From: Deltaproteobacteria bacterium
GTDB lineage: Bacteria > Myxococcota_C > UBA6777
Reading direction: 5' to 3'
DNA length: 64,000 bases
NCBI GenBank assembly: GCA_006226375.1
Contig: SBHC01000008.1
Coordinates: 62,001 to 126,000, forward strand
The notes beneath the pieces were generated by a model, which did not search any database, was not told the DNA's origin, and was given only the letters and a program-made list of their open reading frames with translations. A program made the translations under genes and the position numbers. Shown here one piece after another: positions 17,590-27,392 of the stretch (position 1 is its first letter; every line of letters starts with the position of its first letter).

Positions 17590-18393
17590 ATGGACATGAG
17601 ACCTCTGCTCCCCATCCTCTACCAAGATGATAGCTTCATCGTGGTGAACAAGCCCGCGGGAGTGATGGTCTACCAGGGATGGGAAGGTGAAGAAGCCGTG
17701 GGTCTTCGAGAACGTTTGCGAGAAGAGCTAGGGGAGTCTTTGGATGTGATTCATCGACTGGACCGAGCGACCAGCGGTGTCCTGGTGTTGGGGCGTCAAA
17801 AACAAGCGACAGTGGCTTTGAGCCAAAGTTTTGCAGAGAGAAGAATCTCCAAACGCTACCTCGCCCTCGTCTACGGAGACATCATAGCGGAAGGACAAAT
17901 CAGCACCCCCCTCACCAAAAAAGCCAACAGCACAAAGGCTCCCTTGCTCCAGGCCCTCACTCGATTTCGACGGCTGGCCTACTCTTCCGAGCATCACATC
18001 TCCCTGCTTGAGCTCTTTCCCCACACCGGTCGAAGGCACCAGTTAAGACGACATCTTCGTTCGGTGGGTCATCCTATCCTTGGTGACAGACAATACGGAT
18101 ACAAACCCTGGAACCGGCAGATGCAGGTCTCTCTTCGAGTGGAGAACATGTTTTTGCATGCCTATGCATTGCAGTTTCAGCATCCCATCAGCAAGGAGGT
18201 CATGAGCCTGATAGCACCGGTGCCTTCGCACTTTCAAGCTCTGTTTCATCAGCTCGACTTTCCTCTTGAGGTCATACCATCGAAGACAGAGCCTCCACCA
18301 GACACTGTCCCTACGTTGGAGACAGACAACACCTCAAACACCTTTCGTTCTGGAAGCGACGAGAAGACCTCACCCCTAAAGCCCCAAATCTAG
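17590..18393 (+). CDS. RluA-family RNA pseudouridine synthase
   Basis: The 267-residue protein carries the catalytic signature HRLDRATSGVLVLG with Asp58, plus DDSFIVVNKPAGVMVY at the start, KRYLALVYG, and HTGRRHQLRRHLRSVGHPILGDRQYG. It lacks an S4 domain and is most like the TruC/RluA branch, which modifies tRNA or rRNA uridines. About 45 C-terminal residues are an acidic, Pro/Thr-rich tail without a domain. It follows the glucosidase by 30 bp and may be co-transcribed. Confidence 0.88.
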   Translation: MDMRPLLPILYQDDSFIVVNKPAGVMVYQGWEGEEAVGLRERLREELGESLDVIHRLDRATSGVLVLGRQKQATVALSQSFAERRISKRYLALVYGDIIAEGQISTPLTKKANSTKAPLLQALTRFRRLAYSSEHHISLLELFPHTGRRHQLRRHLRSVGHPILGDRQYGYKPWNRQMQVSLRVENMFLHAYALQFQHPISKEVMSLIAPVPSHFQALFHQLDFPLEVIPSKTEPPPDTVPTLETDNTSNTFRSGSDEKTSPLKPQI

Positions 18394-18430
18394 TTACGTT
18401 GGACTGGCAAGATGAGGAGAGGCGGGATGT

Positions 18431-19183
18431 TCAAACAGGAGGGGGAAACTCAGGGAGACCAAACGCAGCCCGGTAGGGGGCATAGGTGCGCTGTCGGTCC
18501 GCCGCAATCTCTTCCAGAGTCACAAGCAAGGTTTCTAGCGTTTCCCCCACCAACTCTTGGAACAAGCGCTCCGGGTTCTCTTGGGTTGGTGAATGATTCT
18601 TCTGAATATTACCAGGGATAAACTGAACGAATGGATCTGGGGAATGGCGCAACAACCCAATCAGTCGATGAGGACAATCACGAGCACCGACAAGAGCTGG
18701 GTGAAAGGTAGCATGCACAGGCAGTTCGTCCATCCGGCCCTTCAACGCTCGGTTTAACGCCGAACCAAACCGCTCAAACTCCTCTGGCCGATTGTTCACC
18801 AAGGGAAACACAAGGTGAATGATGGGAGAGTTGGCCTCGCAAATAGCATCAGCAGCCGTGTCCAAACACAACGTATCATCGAGGACGATCAAGGTCGAAC
18901 CCAAGCCGGATGCCATGTCCTTCAAATAAGGACAGAGGGAGTAGCGCATCACAACTTCTTCCACGTAGCGTTTGAGCAGCCGCAAGACTTGAGCTGTAAA
19001 AGCCGGAGCGAGTTCATGTCCAGTCAACCGACCCAAGCAGATGGGCTGGGAAACGCTTTTGGAAGCGGGTATCAATCGCGCAGCTCTCTTAAGATTGTTG
19101 GAGTGAATCCCACCCTGGTTACCATTCACGGATACCATACTTACCCACCCGTATTGATTCGCATGTTGAGAATGAAGGCCCAT
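18431..19183 (-). CDS. DUF1415 family protein
   Basis: The segment RYVEEVVMRYSLCPYLK, followed by IIHLVFPLV, VHATFHPAL and LIGLLRHSPDPFVQFIPG, fits DUF1415, a bacterial family of unknown function with a conserved Cys-Pro near the N-terminus. The frame gives 250 residues; the family is nearer 180-190, so the first about 60 residues may be an extension or the start may be later (an ATG at 19138 is in frame). It is convergent with the pseudouridine synthase. Confidence 0.7.
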   Translation of the reverse strand: MGLHSQHANQYGWVSMVSVNGNQGGIHSNNLKRAARLIPASKSVSQPICLGRLTGHELAPAFTAQVLRLLKRYVEEVVMRYSLCPYLKDMASGLGSTLIVLDDTLCLDTAADAICEANSPIIHLVFPLVNNRPEEFERFGSALNRALKGRMDELPVHATFHPALVGARDCPHRLIGLLRHSPDPFVQFIPGNIQKNHSPTQENPERLFQELVGETLETLLVTLEEIAADRQRTYAPYRAAFGLPEFPPPV

Positions 19184-19404
19184 TGGATTGGGCGCCCTAC
19201 CTGTTGCGACAACTGTTATCGAAGATTGTCATCATACATGCAAGCCCCAGCAGACGCCAGACCTAAAAACGCAAAGAAGAAAGCTTGCTCCTTACCCCGC
19301 AACGTTGCATGTCTGAATCGTGTATACTTGCAGTCGAGTAGAACAAAGAAGACTCTGCTTTCGACTGTTGTCCTTTGAAGTTACAGAAGAAGAAAGAACA
19401 CGAC

Positions 19405-19629
19405 ATGAACATTCTACTGGTTCCGATAACCATGATCATCATCTTTGGTGGATTGGTAGGTTTGGGTGCAAGCAAAGGCAAAACCTATACCCACTTCTTT
19501 GGTTGGATAACAAAAGAGGAGAAGCCCACCCAATTTTGGATCGCGATGGTTCTCTATGGTGCTTGCCTTCTGATTAGCATCGGGCTCCTTGTATTCTTCA
19601 CAACCTTCTCAGGGGTAAAACAACCCTAA
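19405..19629 (+). CDS. Small membrane protein, 74 aa
   Basis: Two transmembrane helices (about 2-22 and 42-66) flank a short polar loop with KGKTYTHFFGWITKEEKPTQF. An in-frame TTG start upstream would add ten residues without a better ribosome site. It precedes the exported protein gene at 19683 by 53 bp in the same direction. Confidence 0.5.
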   Translation: MNILLVPITMIIIFGGLVGLGASKGKTYTHFFGWITKEEKPTQFWIAMVLYGACLLISIGLLVFFTTFSGVKQP

Positions 19630-19682
19630 CTTCCTGTTCGTTTCCTCGATTCATTTCACCGTGACCAACAAAGGAGCCCTCG

Positions 19683-20510
19683 ATGAGAAGAATTCACATC
19701 CTTGCAGGTGTCTGTTTTTCTTTGATGCTCAGTACAATGGCAGGAGCCAACTCGCCAGGCTTCAGCATGAAGGACAAAGACGGTGACACCTATATCCTTA
19801 GCTTGAGATACTCCACGCAGGGATGTGTGGTTGAGCTATCCTTCAACGACTTTCCTGTCGCAGTCATCAAGAAGACAACGGGATTTGGTGGTCAACCGCT
19901 AAACAAGTGGATGCGACCTGGAGCCAACACATTGAAGCTCATGTACAAAGCCCAGCCCAACGCCAAAAGCTGCCAGGGCTCGTTCAAGATAGAGCTATCT
20001 ACGAGGGGTGCTTATTCTGGGAAAAAGATTTGGTCCAAGATTTGGAAAACATGCCCCCCAAAGCCAACGCTTAAGGTTGAAACTATCACGTTGAAACATG
20101 CGCCCACGTTGTTGGTTTGGAAGGCCACCCCCAAACCCAAGCTGTCGCCCTCGGATAAGAAAGCCATTTATGCCAAGCTTAAGAAAATCCATCAAGCGTA
20201 CCAGGCCAAAAACCTGAAGAAGATTATGGCTCTTTACAAGCTATCCATCCAGTCTTCGGCTGCAGCTTTTGGGTTGGATGCTTCGACAATGACCCGTCAG
20301 CTTAAGACGATCACAGCCAGCGCCCTGAAAGAGAAGGACTTTACGATGTATCCACTCGCCCCCCAGCAGGAAATGGTGTTCAAGAATTCCATGGGTGGTC
20401 GGCTTGTCGAAGTAAGAACCAACAAGGGAGAGGTCCCCTTACGATCTTCTGGGATAGAGTTTCGAAGCTTCTTCTCCTATTACAAAGGTGTATGGGTGAG
20501 GGTGGATTGA
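19683..20510 (+). CDS. Exported protein of unknown function
   Basis: 275 residues with a signal peptide (MRRIHILAGVCFSLMLSTMAGA, likely cleaved after AGA). AAAGGAG precedes the ATG. The mature part has two regions: a beta-rich domain with Cys residues (about 30-125), then a Lys-rich domain (about 150-275). The latter begins SPSDKKAIYAKLKKIHQAYQ and may resemble a SnoaL/NTF2-like fold. No family is certain. Confidence 0.6.
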   Translation: MRRIHILAGVCFSLMLSTMAGANSPGFSMKDKDGDTYILSLRYSTQGCVVELSFNDFPVAVIKKTTGFGGQPLNKWMRPGANTLKLMYKAQPNAKSCQGSFKIELSTRGAYSGKKIWSKIWKTCPPKPTLKVETITLKHAPTLLVWKATPKPKLSPSDKKAIYAKLKKIHQAYQAKNLKKIMALYKLSIQSSAAAFGLDASTMTRQLKTITASALKEKDFTMYPLAPQQEMVFKNSMGGRLVEVRTNKGEVPLRSSGIEFRSFFSYYKGVWVRVD

Positions 20511-20555
20511 GATTCCTAAAAGTCAGGTCTCTAACACGTTCCATTTGGAGGTTGA

Positions 20556-20969
20556 ATGAATTCCATAGCAAAGTGGTTTCCCTATGCGCTCCTACTTCTT
20601 TTCACCGCATTAACTGCATGGGGATTGCTGGGGATGGTTGAGTACTTCGTTCCGACAGTCAAACTGGGCTTGCAGAATGCAAAGTTTCCAACAGGTCTGC
20701 AGTTCCTTCACTTTGCTTCGATTCTTGCGGCAGGGACGGTCTTTTTGGTGGGCTACGTTGTACGATGGCGTCATACACCGTTTGCGATGGTGTTACTGTT
20801 TGCAGTGATGGCCACGCTCTGCTTTGTCGAGACCGTCGACTTTATGGCGTTTGGGGGAGGGAACACTCGTTTCTTGGTGATGAGTCTTGAATACGTGATG
20901 TACCTTGGGCTGTCCTTCTATTTTTTGCGTTCGTCGGCGATGAACCAACGGTTTTCATTGGACACATAG
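20556..20969 (+). CDS. Four-helix membrane protein, 137 aa
   Basis: Four predicted membrane helices cover nearly the whole protein: YALLLLFTALTAWGLLGMVEY, FLHFASILAAGTVFLVGYVV, FAMVLLFAVMATLCFVETV and FLVMSLEYVMYLGLSFYFL. TTTGGAGG precedes the ATG. It is 45 bp after the exported protein gene, so 19405-20969 may be one unit. No family recognised. Confidence 0.55.
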   Translation: MNSIAKWFPYALLLLFTALTAWGLLGMVEYFVPTVKLGLQNAKFPTGLQFLHFASILAAGTVFLVGYVVRWRHTPFAMVLLFAVMATLCFVETVDFMAFGGGNTRFLVMSLEYVMYLGLSFYFLRSSAMNQRFSLDT

Positions 20970-20986
20970 CGCGCTCACACCCTGCC

Positions 20987-21892
20987 CTATCGATTGCCAA
21001 ATGGTTTGGGGGGAAGGCTCTTCAAATAGAGCCACAATGCCTTCCTCTCAGTAAGGTTCATGTTCTTGAGCATGTTCAGTGGCATAAACGGCTTTACTTT
21101 CTTTCCATTCGGAAGAATCCCTGTCGCAATCATCTTCCTAAAGTTTTGGTACGTCCACTTCTTCAAGCCCGATTCATGAGGCGTGAGGTTGGTAGGAATG
21201 GGCAAGTTCGACGGCGCCCCAGGTAGCTTTCCACCGCTCATCGTCTTGCCATGACAACCACGGCAGCTGGTAGCGACAAACGAACCATACGCCACAGTGA
21301 CGCTGGGCTTAGGCGCAGAAGGCAACTTGTCGTGCTCGATACGACGCGCTTGATCAAAAGGAAATTGGTCCAGTCGGTCCAGCACCTTTCCGAGGATGCC
21401 AATCCGAGTCGTTCCCATCTTCTTCTTCACAGGCTTTACCGTTCGCAGGTACGAAACCATCGCAACAATGTCTGATTTGGGCAGCCAGTTAAAGTCTTCA
21501 ATGGGCATCATCAACACAGTCTGGCCGTTCTTCTTGATCCCATGCCGAAGCAAACGAACCAGCTCACCGTCTGAGTAATCTTTCAAGACACCTGCAGGTG
21601 TAATGTTGGATCCAATCACAGTCGCCACAGGACCCATTTGAAGTACGTTTCCGCCAGCCAGATTTCCTCCATGGCAATCACTGCTCGCGCAAGCCCCCAA
21701 GGAGAGGACCAAATGCTTGCCCCTCTCAAGAACAGCAGGGTCCTTGGAGAGTGTTACTTTTGGGATGGCCACCTTGTAAACTTTGGCAACGCTGCTGTTG
21801 AACTTCATGACTTGAAACCCAACAAACCCAGCCACACCCAGCGCAGCCACACCCAGCACAATACCAACAATGAGCAAGAACTTCTTCATCAT
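20987..21892 (-). CDS. Membrane-anchored dihaem cytochrome c
   Basis: The 301-residue protein has an N-terminal membrane anchor (about 4-27) and two cytochrome c domains. The second haem site is a regular CxxCH (SCRGCHGKTMSGG). The first reads GACASSDCHGG, a CX4CH site; the TGC and TGC-CAT codons are clear. Likely axial Met residues follow each site (VLMMPIEDF and VKPFMPLNML). The order resembles cytochrome subunits of dehydrogenases and small c-type electron carriers. It would shuttle electrons at the periplasmic face of the inner membrane. The partner is not encoded next to it. Confidence 0.8.
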   Translation of the reverse strand: MMKKFLLIVGIVLGVAALGVAGFVGFQVMKFNSSVAKVYKVAIPKVTLSKDPAVLERGKHLVLSLGACASSDCHGGNLAGGNVLQMGPVATVIGSNITPAGVLKDYSDGELVRLLRHGIKKNGQTVLMMPIEDFNWLPKSDIVAMVSYLRTVKPVKKKMGTTRIGILGKVLDRLDQFPFDQARRIEHDKLPSAPKPSVTVAYGSFVATSCRGCHGKTMSGGKLPGAPSNLPIPTNLTPHESGLKKWTYQNFRKMIATGILPNGKKVKPFMPLNMLKNMNLTERKALWLYLKSLPPKPFGNR

Positions 21893-22132
21893 TCACTCCA
21901 CTCTTAATGCAATGAAGAATGGGTGGCGTGCGCTTCCCTGAATCTTCACTTTTTCTTTCTCTCTGCTTCCTGAAGTTGTACTCATAGAGTACGACCACTC
22001 AGACTGAATCTTTGACTATATACGTTTTGGGGTGGATACCAAACTCAAAGAAACGGAGAGGTGCACTGGAGGAAGAAACGAGCGAAAAGAAACGTGTCAA
22101 ATGGTTGCGTGAAATCTCATAGTCGCGATAGG

Positions 22133-23335
22133 TTACTGCGTGGTAAAGACCTCTTCGGTGCCATCCACAGCCAAGATCAGTTTGCCTTTGTACCCAGCTT
22201 GAACGATGGGGTTCCCAAACAGATTTTGAACCTGAGTCTGTTGGCCGAACGAAGGAGTCATATGAACAAGCATCAACGCTTTCACGCCTGCATCATTGGC
22301 AAGCTTTGCAAGCTCTTCGATGCTGATATGGTAGGTCCTTACATCGGCAAAGATCTTGGCATTTCGCTCATCACCAGCGCCTCGGAACGCACATTCAAAG
22401 TCTGAGGTAGCGCTTCGACTAAGAACCTCACTCACCAACAGGTCCGCGTCTTTGGAGAGAGCCTTAAAGCCCGGTGAGACGATGCTATCGCCGCTGACAG
22501 CAATCACTCGCCCTCCATACTCAAGGCGATATCCAACTGAAGGAGCGACAGGGGAATGATCGACAGGAAACGCCTTGATCGTTACTCCATCTTTTTCGAA
22601 CACGACGCTGCCTTGTTCAGAGGGACTTTCAAAAGGAAAGGCTTTCATTCCGTTGGTTCCTTCGGTAAACACTTTCGGACCGTGATGGGCGAATCGGTAA
22701 CTTTCATCGAGAGAATAGACGAGATTAAAGCCGTCGACGATCCGTTGAAGACCTTTGGGACCATAGATCGGTAGGACGCCGTTTGTACGGCCCATGATCC
22801 AGCTTCGGCTCACCACTTCTCCGAGGTCTGCGATGTGATCAGAATGAAAGTGGGTAATGAACACGGCCGTAAGATCCTGGGTAGGTAGACCTAAAGTTTC
22901 AAGAGAGCGAGCGGCCCGATCGCCGGTATCAAACACAAAGAATTGGCCCCCTGCGAAGATGGCAAGGCAAGACTGAGCCCGGTCGGAGGGAACAGGATTC
23001 CCTGTACCACAAGCCACCACGGTGATCTTACCTTTGTCCAGGAGTTCCTGGCGTCGTTTCGCCCTTGTCTCGGCAGCCGCTTTAAGCTGCGTTTCAGCCA
23101 ACTGTGCAAGAGGCGTGGCATTGGTGCAGTCTGCTAACTTAACAGGAGGTGTCTCGTGGAGATCAACCGCAGGATAGCTAGCAGGAGAGCAAGAGTTTGC
23201 GACCCCTCCATCCTGGGTATTTCCTGGAGGCTCGCCACAACCTGACCAAAGAGATACAACCAGGGTAAGGATAGCTCCTAACGCCATGAAGAATATAGAA
23301 GAAAAGAAAGGTGAGACGAAAGAACAGTGCTGCAT
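22133..23335 (-). CDS. MBL-fold (RNase Z-like) exported hydrolase, probable lipoprotein
   Basis: 400 residues from an ATG with GAGGGGAA upstream. An N-terminal hydrophobic segment ends near SGCGEPP, a possible lipobox. The core begins VVACGTGNPVPSDRAQSC and includes the zinc-binding THFHSDHIADL (His162-His167), VIAVSGDS and a late MLVHMTPS, matching the RNase Z/arylsulfatase AtsA-like branch. Export argues against tRNA processing and for a periplasmic phosphodiesterase or sulfatase-type activity. The substrate is unknown. Confidence 0.78.
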   Translation of the reverse strand: MQHCSFVSPFFSSIFFMALGAILTLVVSLWSGCGEPPGNTQDGGVANSCSPASYPAVDLHETPPVKLADCTNATPLAQLAETQLKAAAETRAKRRQELLDKGKITVVACGTGNPVPSDRAQSCLAIFAGGQFFVFDTGDRAARSLETLGLPTQDLTAVFITHFHSDHIADLGEVVSRSWIMGRTNGVLPIYGPKGLQRIVDGFNLVYSLDESYRFAHHGPKVFTEGTNGMKAFPFESPSEQGSVVFEKDGVTIKAFPVDHSPVAPSVGYRLEYGGRVIAVSGDSIVSPGFKALSKDADLLVSEVLSRSATSDFECAFRGAGDERNAKIFADVRTYHISIEELAKLANDAGVKALMLVHMTPSFGQQTQVQNLFGNPIVQAGYKGKLILAVDGTEEVFTTQ

Positions 23336-23403
23336 AACGTTCCCCTCTACAATCAGAAAGAAAGACAAAAAAAACAAAGGAAAAGGTAGAGTTCGAAAGG
23401 GTT

Positions 23404-23937
23404 TTACTTTTTGGAATAGGTAAGCGAGAAGGTGAGGGTTTTCTTAAGCCTGGAGAGATAAGCAGAGACAACCAAGGTTATGGTTTTACCATCCTTGCTG
23501 AAGGTATATTGGTTCGTTCGGTATCCTTTTTTGCCCTCTCTTCGGAGAGTTTCAGTCAATGTGTTATTGGAAAATGTGCAAGTTAATGATGCAGACCCTT
23601 TTTTTGTGGTGATGGTTTTCGGTTTTCCATTGACATGCAAGGGGATAGTTTTTCTACCTTTCGCAAGAATCAGGAGCGACTTCCCCTTTGCTTGAAAGGA
23701 GAGCTTGTCTTTGATCGCAAAAGCCTTTAGTAGGCCATTGTGAACACGACCACGGAAAAAGAACCCCACCTTGTCTGAGATGGCTTTCACTGCCTTGCCA
23801 AAGGCATCTTTTTGAGCGTCGCCGCCTGTGTATACATACGTGCCCAGGTTGGACTTTGGAAAGCCCGCATAGACGGAAGAGGTAAGACAGCAAGCCAACA
23901 AACCGACCAAACAGACCAAGAACGTTTTGAGTTTCAT
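23404..23937 (-). CDS. Exported protein of unknown function, 177 aa
   Basis: Signal peptide MKLKTFLVCLVGLLACCLTSSVYA with cleavage before GFPKSN; AGGGAG lies before the ATG. The mature region is basic and beta-rich (LSFQAKGKSLLILAKGRKTIPLHV, KTITLVVSAYLSRLKKTLTFSLTYSKK), a pattern compatible with a small lipocalin-like barrel. No family recognised. Confidence 0.6.
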   Translation of the reverse strand: MKLKTFLVCLVGLLACCLTSSVYAGFPKSNLGTYVYTGGDAQKDAFGKAVKAISDKVGFFFRGRVHNGLLKAFAIKDKLSFQAKGKSLLILAKGRKTIPLHVNGKPKTITTKKGSASLTCTFSNNTLTETLRREGKKGYRTNQYTFSKDGKTITLVVSAYLSRLKKTLTFSLTYSKK

Positions 23938-24022
23938 AAGGTGCTCCCTGTTAAGATGTTCCAATGCAAATCAGATTCTCAACAAGAAGGTTGTTTGCGT
24001 CGCTCAGTTTCTTGCAAACTTT

Positions 24023-24856
24023 TTAGGGGAGTTGTTTGGGTGGCTTCTGAAATTGACTGTTTAAGATCCGATCAAACATCCTATCGCTCAAGTACTTTCT
24101 CATAAAAATGAGGGGCTTGGCATAGGCACCTGCGACATACCGAGTTTTGGGTCGCTTGCTATGGACCGCTCGGAGAATAAGCTTGGTAATGACACTTGGA
24201 GGAGAAAGCTGGCTCGCCATTTGTTTTGTCGATTGGATGATACTTTGCAAGCCGCTCGCGTAAGGTCCATTTTCAGAATCTCCTTGCAAGTTTGCTTGAA
24301 AGACATCGGTAAACTCAGTGGCAATACCACCGGGCTCAATGATGACAACATCGATACCAAAAGGCATCAACTCCACCCGAAGACAATCACTCCAACCTTC
24401 GAGGGCATGCTTGGTTGCGTGGTACCAGGCTCCCATAGGCGTATAGACCTTCCCACCCATCGAAGAGATGTTAATGATTCGTCCAGAGCCCCGTTCACGC
24501 ATGTGGGGAAGAACCTTTTGGGTGATGCTAGCCAAGCCAAACATGTTAACCTCAAACTGTCGCCTGGCCTTGTCGATGGGAACCTCTTCCACAGGACCGT
24601 ACACGGCGTAGCCAGCGTTGTTAATCAGGACATCCACTCTCCCTTTTTCTCGAATGACTTGCTCGACAGCGCTTTGCACTTGAGCTTCGTCCGTGATGTC
24701 CATGGCAATGGCTTTTCCCCCTGCTTGGACAATGTCCTGCATTTTCTCAACACGTCGGGCTAGCCCATAGACCATGTGGCCCTTCTTCAGCAGGGCAAGC
24801 GCAAAATCTTTCCCCATACCAGAGGAAGCACCGGTTATCATGATGACTTGGCTCAT
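24023..24856 (-). CDS. Short-chain dehydrogenase/reductase
   Basis: 277-residue classical SDR: cofactor motif TGASSGMGKDFAL, DITDEAQV, NNAGYAVYG, and catalytic Ser (ISSMGG) with YHATKHALEG (Tyr-x3-Lys). ARR after the second strand suggests NADP preference. The C-terminus has an SDR-unusual Gln/Lys-rich end. AGGGAGAG precedes the ATG. The substrate is unknown. Confidence 0.85.
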   Translation of the reverse strand: MSQVIMITGASSGMGKDFALALLKKGHMVYGLARRVEKMQDIVQAGGKAIAMDITDEAQVQSAVEQVIREKGRVDVLINNAGYAVYGPVEEVPIDKARRQFEVNMFGLASITQKVLPHMRERGSGRIINISSMGGKVYTPMGAWYHATKHALEGWSDCLRVELMPFGIDVVIIEPGGIATEFTDVFQANLQGDSENGPYASGLQSIIQSTKQMASQLSPPSVITKLILRAVHSKRPKTRYVAGAYAKPLIFMRKYLSDRMFDRILNSQFQKPPKQLP

Positions 24857-25118
24857 AGCGAATCTCTCCCTATCTAGAAATGTTGTTCATAGGATATCAA
24901 TGTGGATGTCCTGAAAGTAGTCTAAGGAACTTGACCGCAGCCATGTAATCCATTCACGCCAAACGGCTAGCCAATTGCGACGTTCATCGTCAAAAAGACC
25001 AAAGAGAACGATCCAACTGAAACAAAGGCTTCTCCTTTACCCCATTTATGAAGTAACAACTCCAAGTTTCGCACTTTGATGGAGAATCAGCGATCAGAAT
25101 GGAAGCAGTGCGTCATTC

Positions 25119-26156
25119 CTAGCCTTGACCCAGCTGCGCTTGAAAGAACGTATTCATGCATGCCACAGCCTGGTCTGCATATTCATGCTTCCAATAGAAT
25201 TCAACATGGTTGGCGTCCTTGAGAACAACGCTATCTTTCGGGCCATTCAGCGCGTTGTAAAAGCGCATCGCAGGCTCCAAGCTGTACGCATTTTCGCCTG
25301 AAACCATGAACACTGGAACCTCATCGAATCGGTCCACATCGTTGTTGATGTCTAGCTTGGCGACCCCAGGCAACGAAGCGACTGCGATAGAGTTTTTCCA
25401 TCGAGGGTGGTAACCAACTTTGCCTTCGGGATAATAGGTTGCAACTTCAAGCAGCCCTTGAAAGGTACCTTCTGTGAGTTTGTCCTCGGGTGGAATGCTG
25501 GGTGCCTTGAGATTGATACCAAAGAACGACAGAAACTTAGTGATGCCACCAATAACATAGATGATCCAGCGCACCAGAAAGATGTTTCCTTTGGTCATTT
25601 CACTTCCAACAATGGAAGGAACAACAATCCCCAAAGCTTTGATTCTTGCATCATGAATCGTCTCGTAAGCGGCGCTTAAGACACCAGCACAAATCCCAAC
25701 ATTCAATAGCTTGTCAGAGTCGACTTGGGGAAGTGAGCTAAGGAAGCTAACCGAGCTAGCCATATCATTGGCGCTGACATACGGATTGGAGTCACAATCA
25801 ATGCCTTCGCTCTCTCCGATGCCACGGGGATCATACGCCAGGGTGATGTATCCAAGTTTGCAAAACTTGTCAGCGTAGACATGAGCCGATTGTTCCTTAA
25901 CAGAAGTAGCAGGGGGGGCGATGACAATCGCTGGCCTTTTCTCGCCTTCTTTGAGGTTCTCTGGGATGTACAAGTTCGCGACAAGTTTCTTACCCTTGCT
26001 CTTGTATTCAACCCGATGCTTCCCAGCGCCAAAGGTTTGCTTCATGGTAGGTTCAGGTGTCGGAATGGAGATCGATTCGATGTAAGACCATCCTAACAAC
26101 GCGAATACTACAACAACACCGAACAAAACAAGAAGAATGATAGGTAACGTTCCCAT
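25119..26156 (-). CDS. Membrane-anchored alpha/beta hydrolase (dienelactone hydrolase-like)
   Basis: 345 residues from an ATG preceded by GGGAGAG. Residues about 5-23 form a membrane anchor. The fold is alpha/beta hydrolase: AYDPRGIGESEG near 108-118, a nucleophile elbow VGICAGVLSA placing Cys156 where serine is usual, and a late DANHVEFYW holding the catalytic His. A Cys nucleophile is the mark of dienelactone hydrolases. An AraC regulator paralogous to the one before hchA lies directly upstream on the same strand. Confidence 0.75.
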   Translation of the reverse strand: MGTLPIILLVLFGVVVVFALLGWSYIESISIPTPEPTMKQTFGAGKHRVEYKSKGKKLVANLYIPENLKEGEKRPAIVIAPPATSVKEQSAHVYADKFCKLGYITLAYDPRGIGESEGIDCDSNPYVSANDMASSVSFLSSLPQVDSDKLLNVGICAGVLSAAYETIHDARIKALGIVVPSIVGSEMTKGNIFLVRWIIYVIGGITKFLSFFGINLKAPSIPPEDKLTEGTFQGLLEVATYYPEGKVGYHPRWKNSIAVASLPGVAKLDINNDVDRFDEVPVFMVSGENAYSLEPAMRFYNALNGPKDSVVLKDANHVEFYWKHEYADQAVACMNTFFQAQLGQG

Positions 26157-26405
26157 GAGACGACTCTCCCTCGTACACTTGGTTTGCAATAGAACAGGCT
26201 TACAAAAGAATGGGAAAAGTCAAAACGAAAGTCGATAGCGAGACATGCCAATCATTAAGCCAATGGTGCCAAGAAAACCGGCACAGACTTTCCATCACAA
26301 ACACGGGAACGTTAAGCTCGCACGCTTGGCCTAAAAGAACGGAGACATGAAGTGTGAGAGGCAAGAAGAGTTCAGAAAAGATGGGCACCGATGGAAGGAA
26401 GAAGG

Positions 26406-27392
26406 TTAGATAGCTTGGCGAAAATGCTCAGGGGAATGTCCTGTCCATTGAACGAATGCACGGGAAAAGGAGCTGGGTTCATCAAAACCCAACAGAAAGG
26501 AGATCTCAGACCCAGTTAAGGAAGTTTGGATGAGGTAATGTTTGGCTAGCTTCTCTCGGGTTTGATTCAACACCGCTTGAAAACTTGTGCCTTCCGAAGA
26601 AAGACGTCGTTGCAAAGTCCTCCGACTCAAAGCTAACTTCTTCGAAACGGCATCAACCGAAGCTCTTCCAGCAGGTAACGCTTCAATGAGGAGACTTTGT
26701 ACACGTTCGGCCATGGAAGCAGACGCAGTCAACTCAGAAAGTTGCTTGTTTAGTGTGGGTTCCAACGACTTCCATAAGAATTCGTTGGCTGTGAGAAATG
26801 GACGCGTCGCATCTTCCACGGAAAAGCAAAGTGAAAACGATGCTCCCTTCTCAACGATGCCACCAAAAAATTGTTCATACTCCTCTAGCTTTTCGGGAAG
26901 CTTCGTTGTTGTCACGTTTAAGGGACGAATGTGTTCTCGGGTTCCTATACGGGCAAGCTGGACCAAAGCCACAAGCTCAGCAACTCCCAAAAAAGGAGGG
27001 GGTTGGAGTCCGCTTCCCAGCCAAGAAAAAGTAACCTGTATGAAGCTGGCGTGTAACGCTACGTCAAGACTTTGCGGAGAGACCAACCGCTTGAACTGCC
27101 CGATTCGTTGGCATGATTGAAGCAGGTCCTCACTGCACAAAGCAGCGATGATGAGAGGATGCATGGAGTTCACCGGCACAGACTGACCAATCCGAAGAGG
27201 CAACAAAGGATCCTTGGCTTCCTCTTCAAAGCTATTCCAAAGGCGAACGTTTTCCTTCAAGGAGATGGAGTGATTTGTCCGAGAAAAAAGGTCTTCAGGG
27301 AGCCTCGCTCGTCGAAGAATGTTCGACTCCGACAGACCCAAGTCCTTTAACAAAGTTCGGAAGTTAGGTTCGACAGGAACTTGTTTGGCCAT
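26406..27392 (-). CDS. AraC family regulator (OruR/ArgR-like layout)
   Basis: 328 residues with an arabinose-binding-like N-terminal half and a C-terminal AraC HTH domain. The latter includes VSKKLALSRRTLQRRLSSE and GSEISFLLGFDEPSSFSRAF. It is the paralogue of the regulator at 5411-6400 and sits the same way, upstream of an enzyme gene on the same strand (gap 249 bp). It is divergent from another AraC gene across 27393-27692. Confidence 0.88.
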   Translation of the reverse strand: MAKQVPVEPNFRTLLKDLGLSESNILRRARLPEDLFSRTNHSISLKENVRLWNSFEEEAKDPLLPLRIGQSVPVNSMHPLIIAALCSEDLLQSCQRIGQFKRLVSPQSLDVALHASFIQVTFSWLGSGLQPPPFLGVAELVALVQLARIGTREHIRPLNVTTTKLPEKLEEYEQFFGGIVEKGASFSLCFSVEDATRPFLTANEFLWKSLEPTLNKQLSELTASASMAERVQSLLIEALPAGRASVDAVSKKLALSRRTLQRRLSSEGTSFQAVLNQTREKLAKHYLIQTSLTGSEISFLLGFDEPSSFSRAFVQWTGHSPEHFRQAI

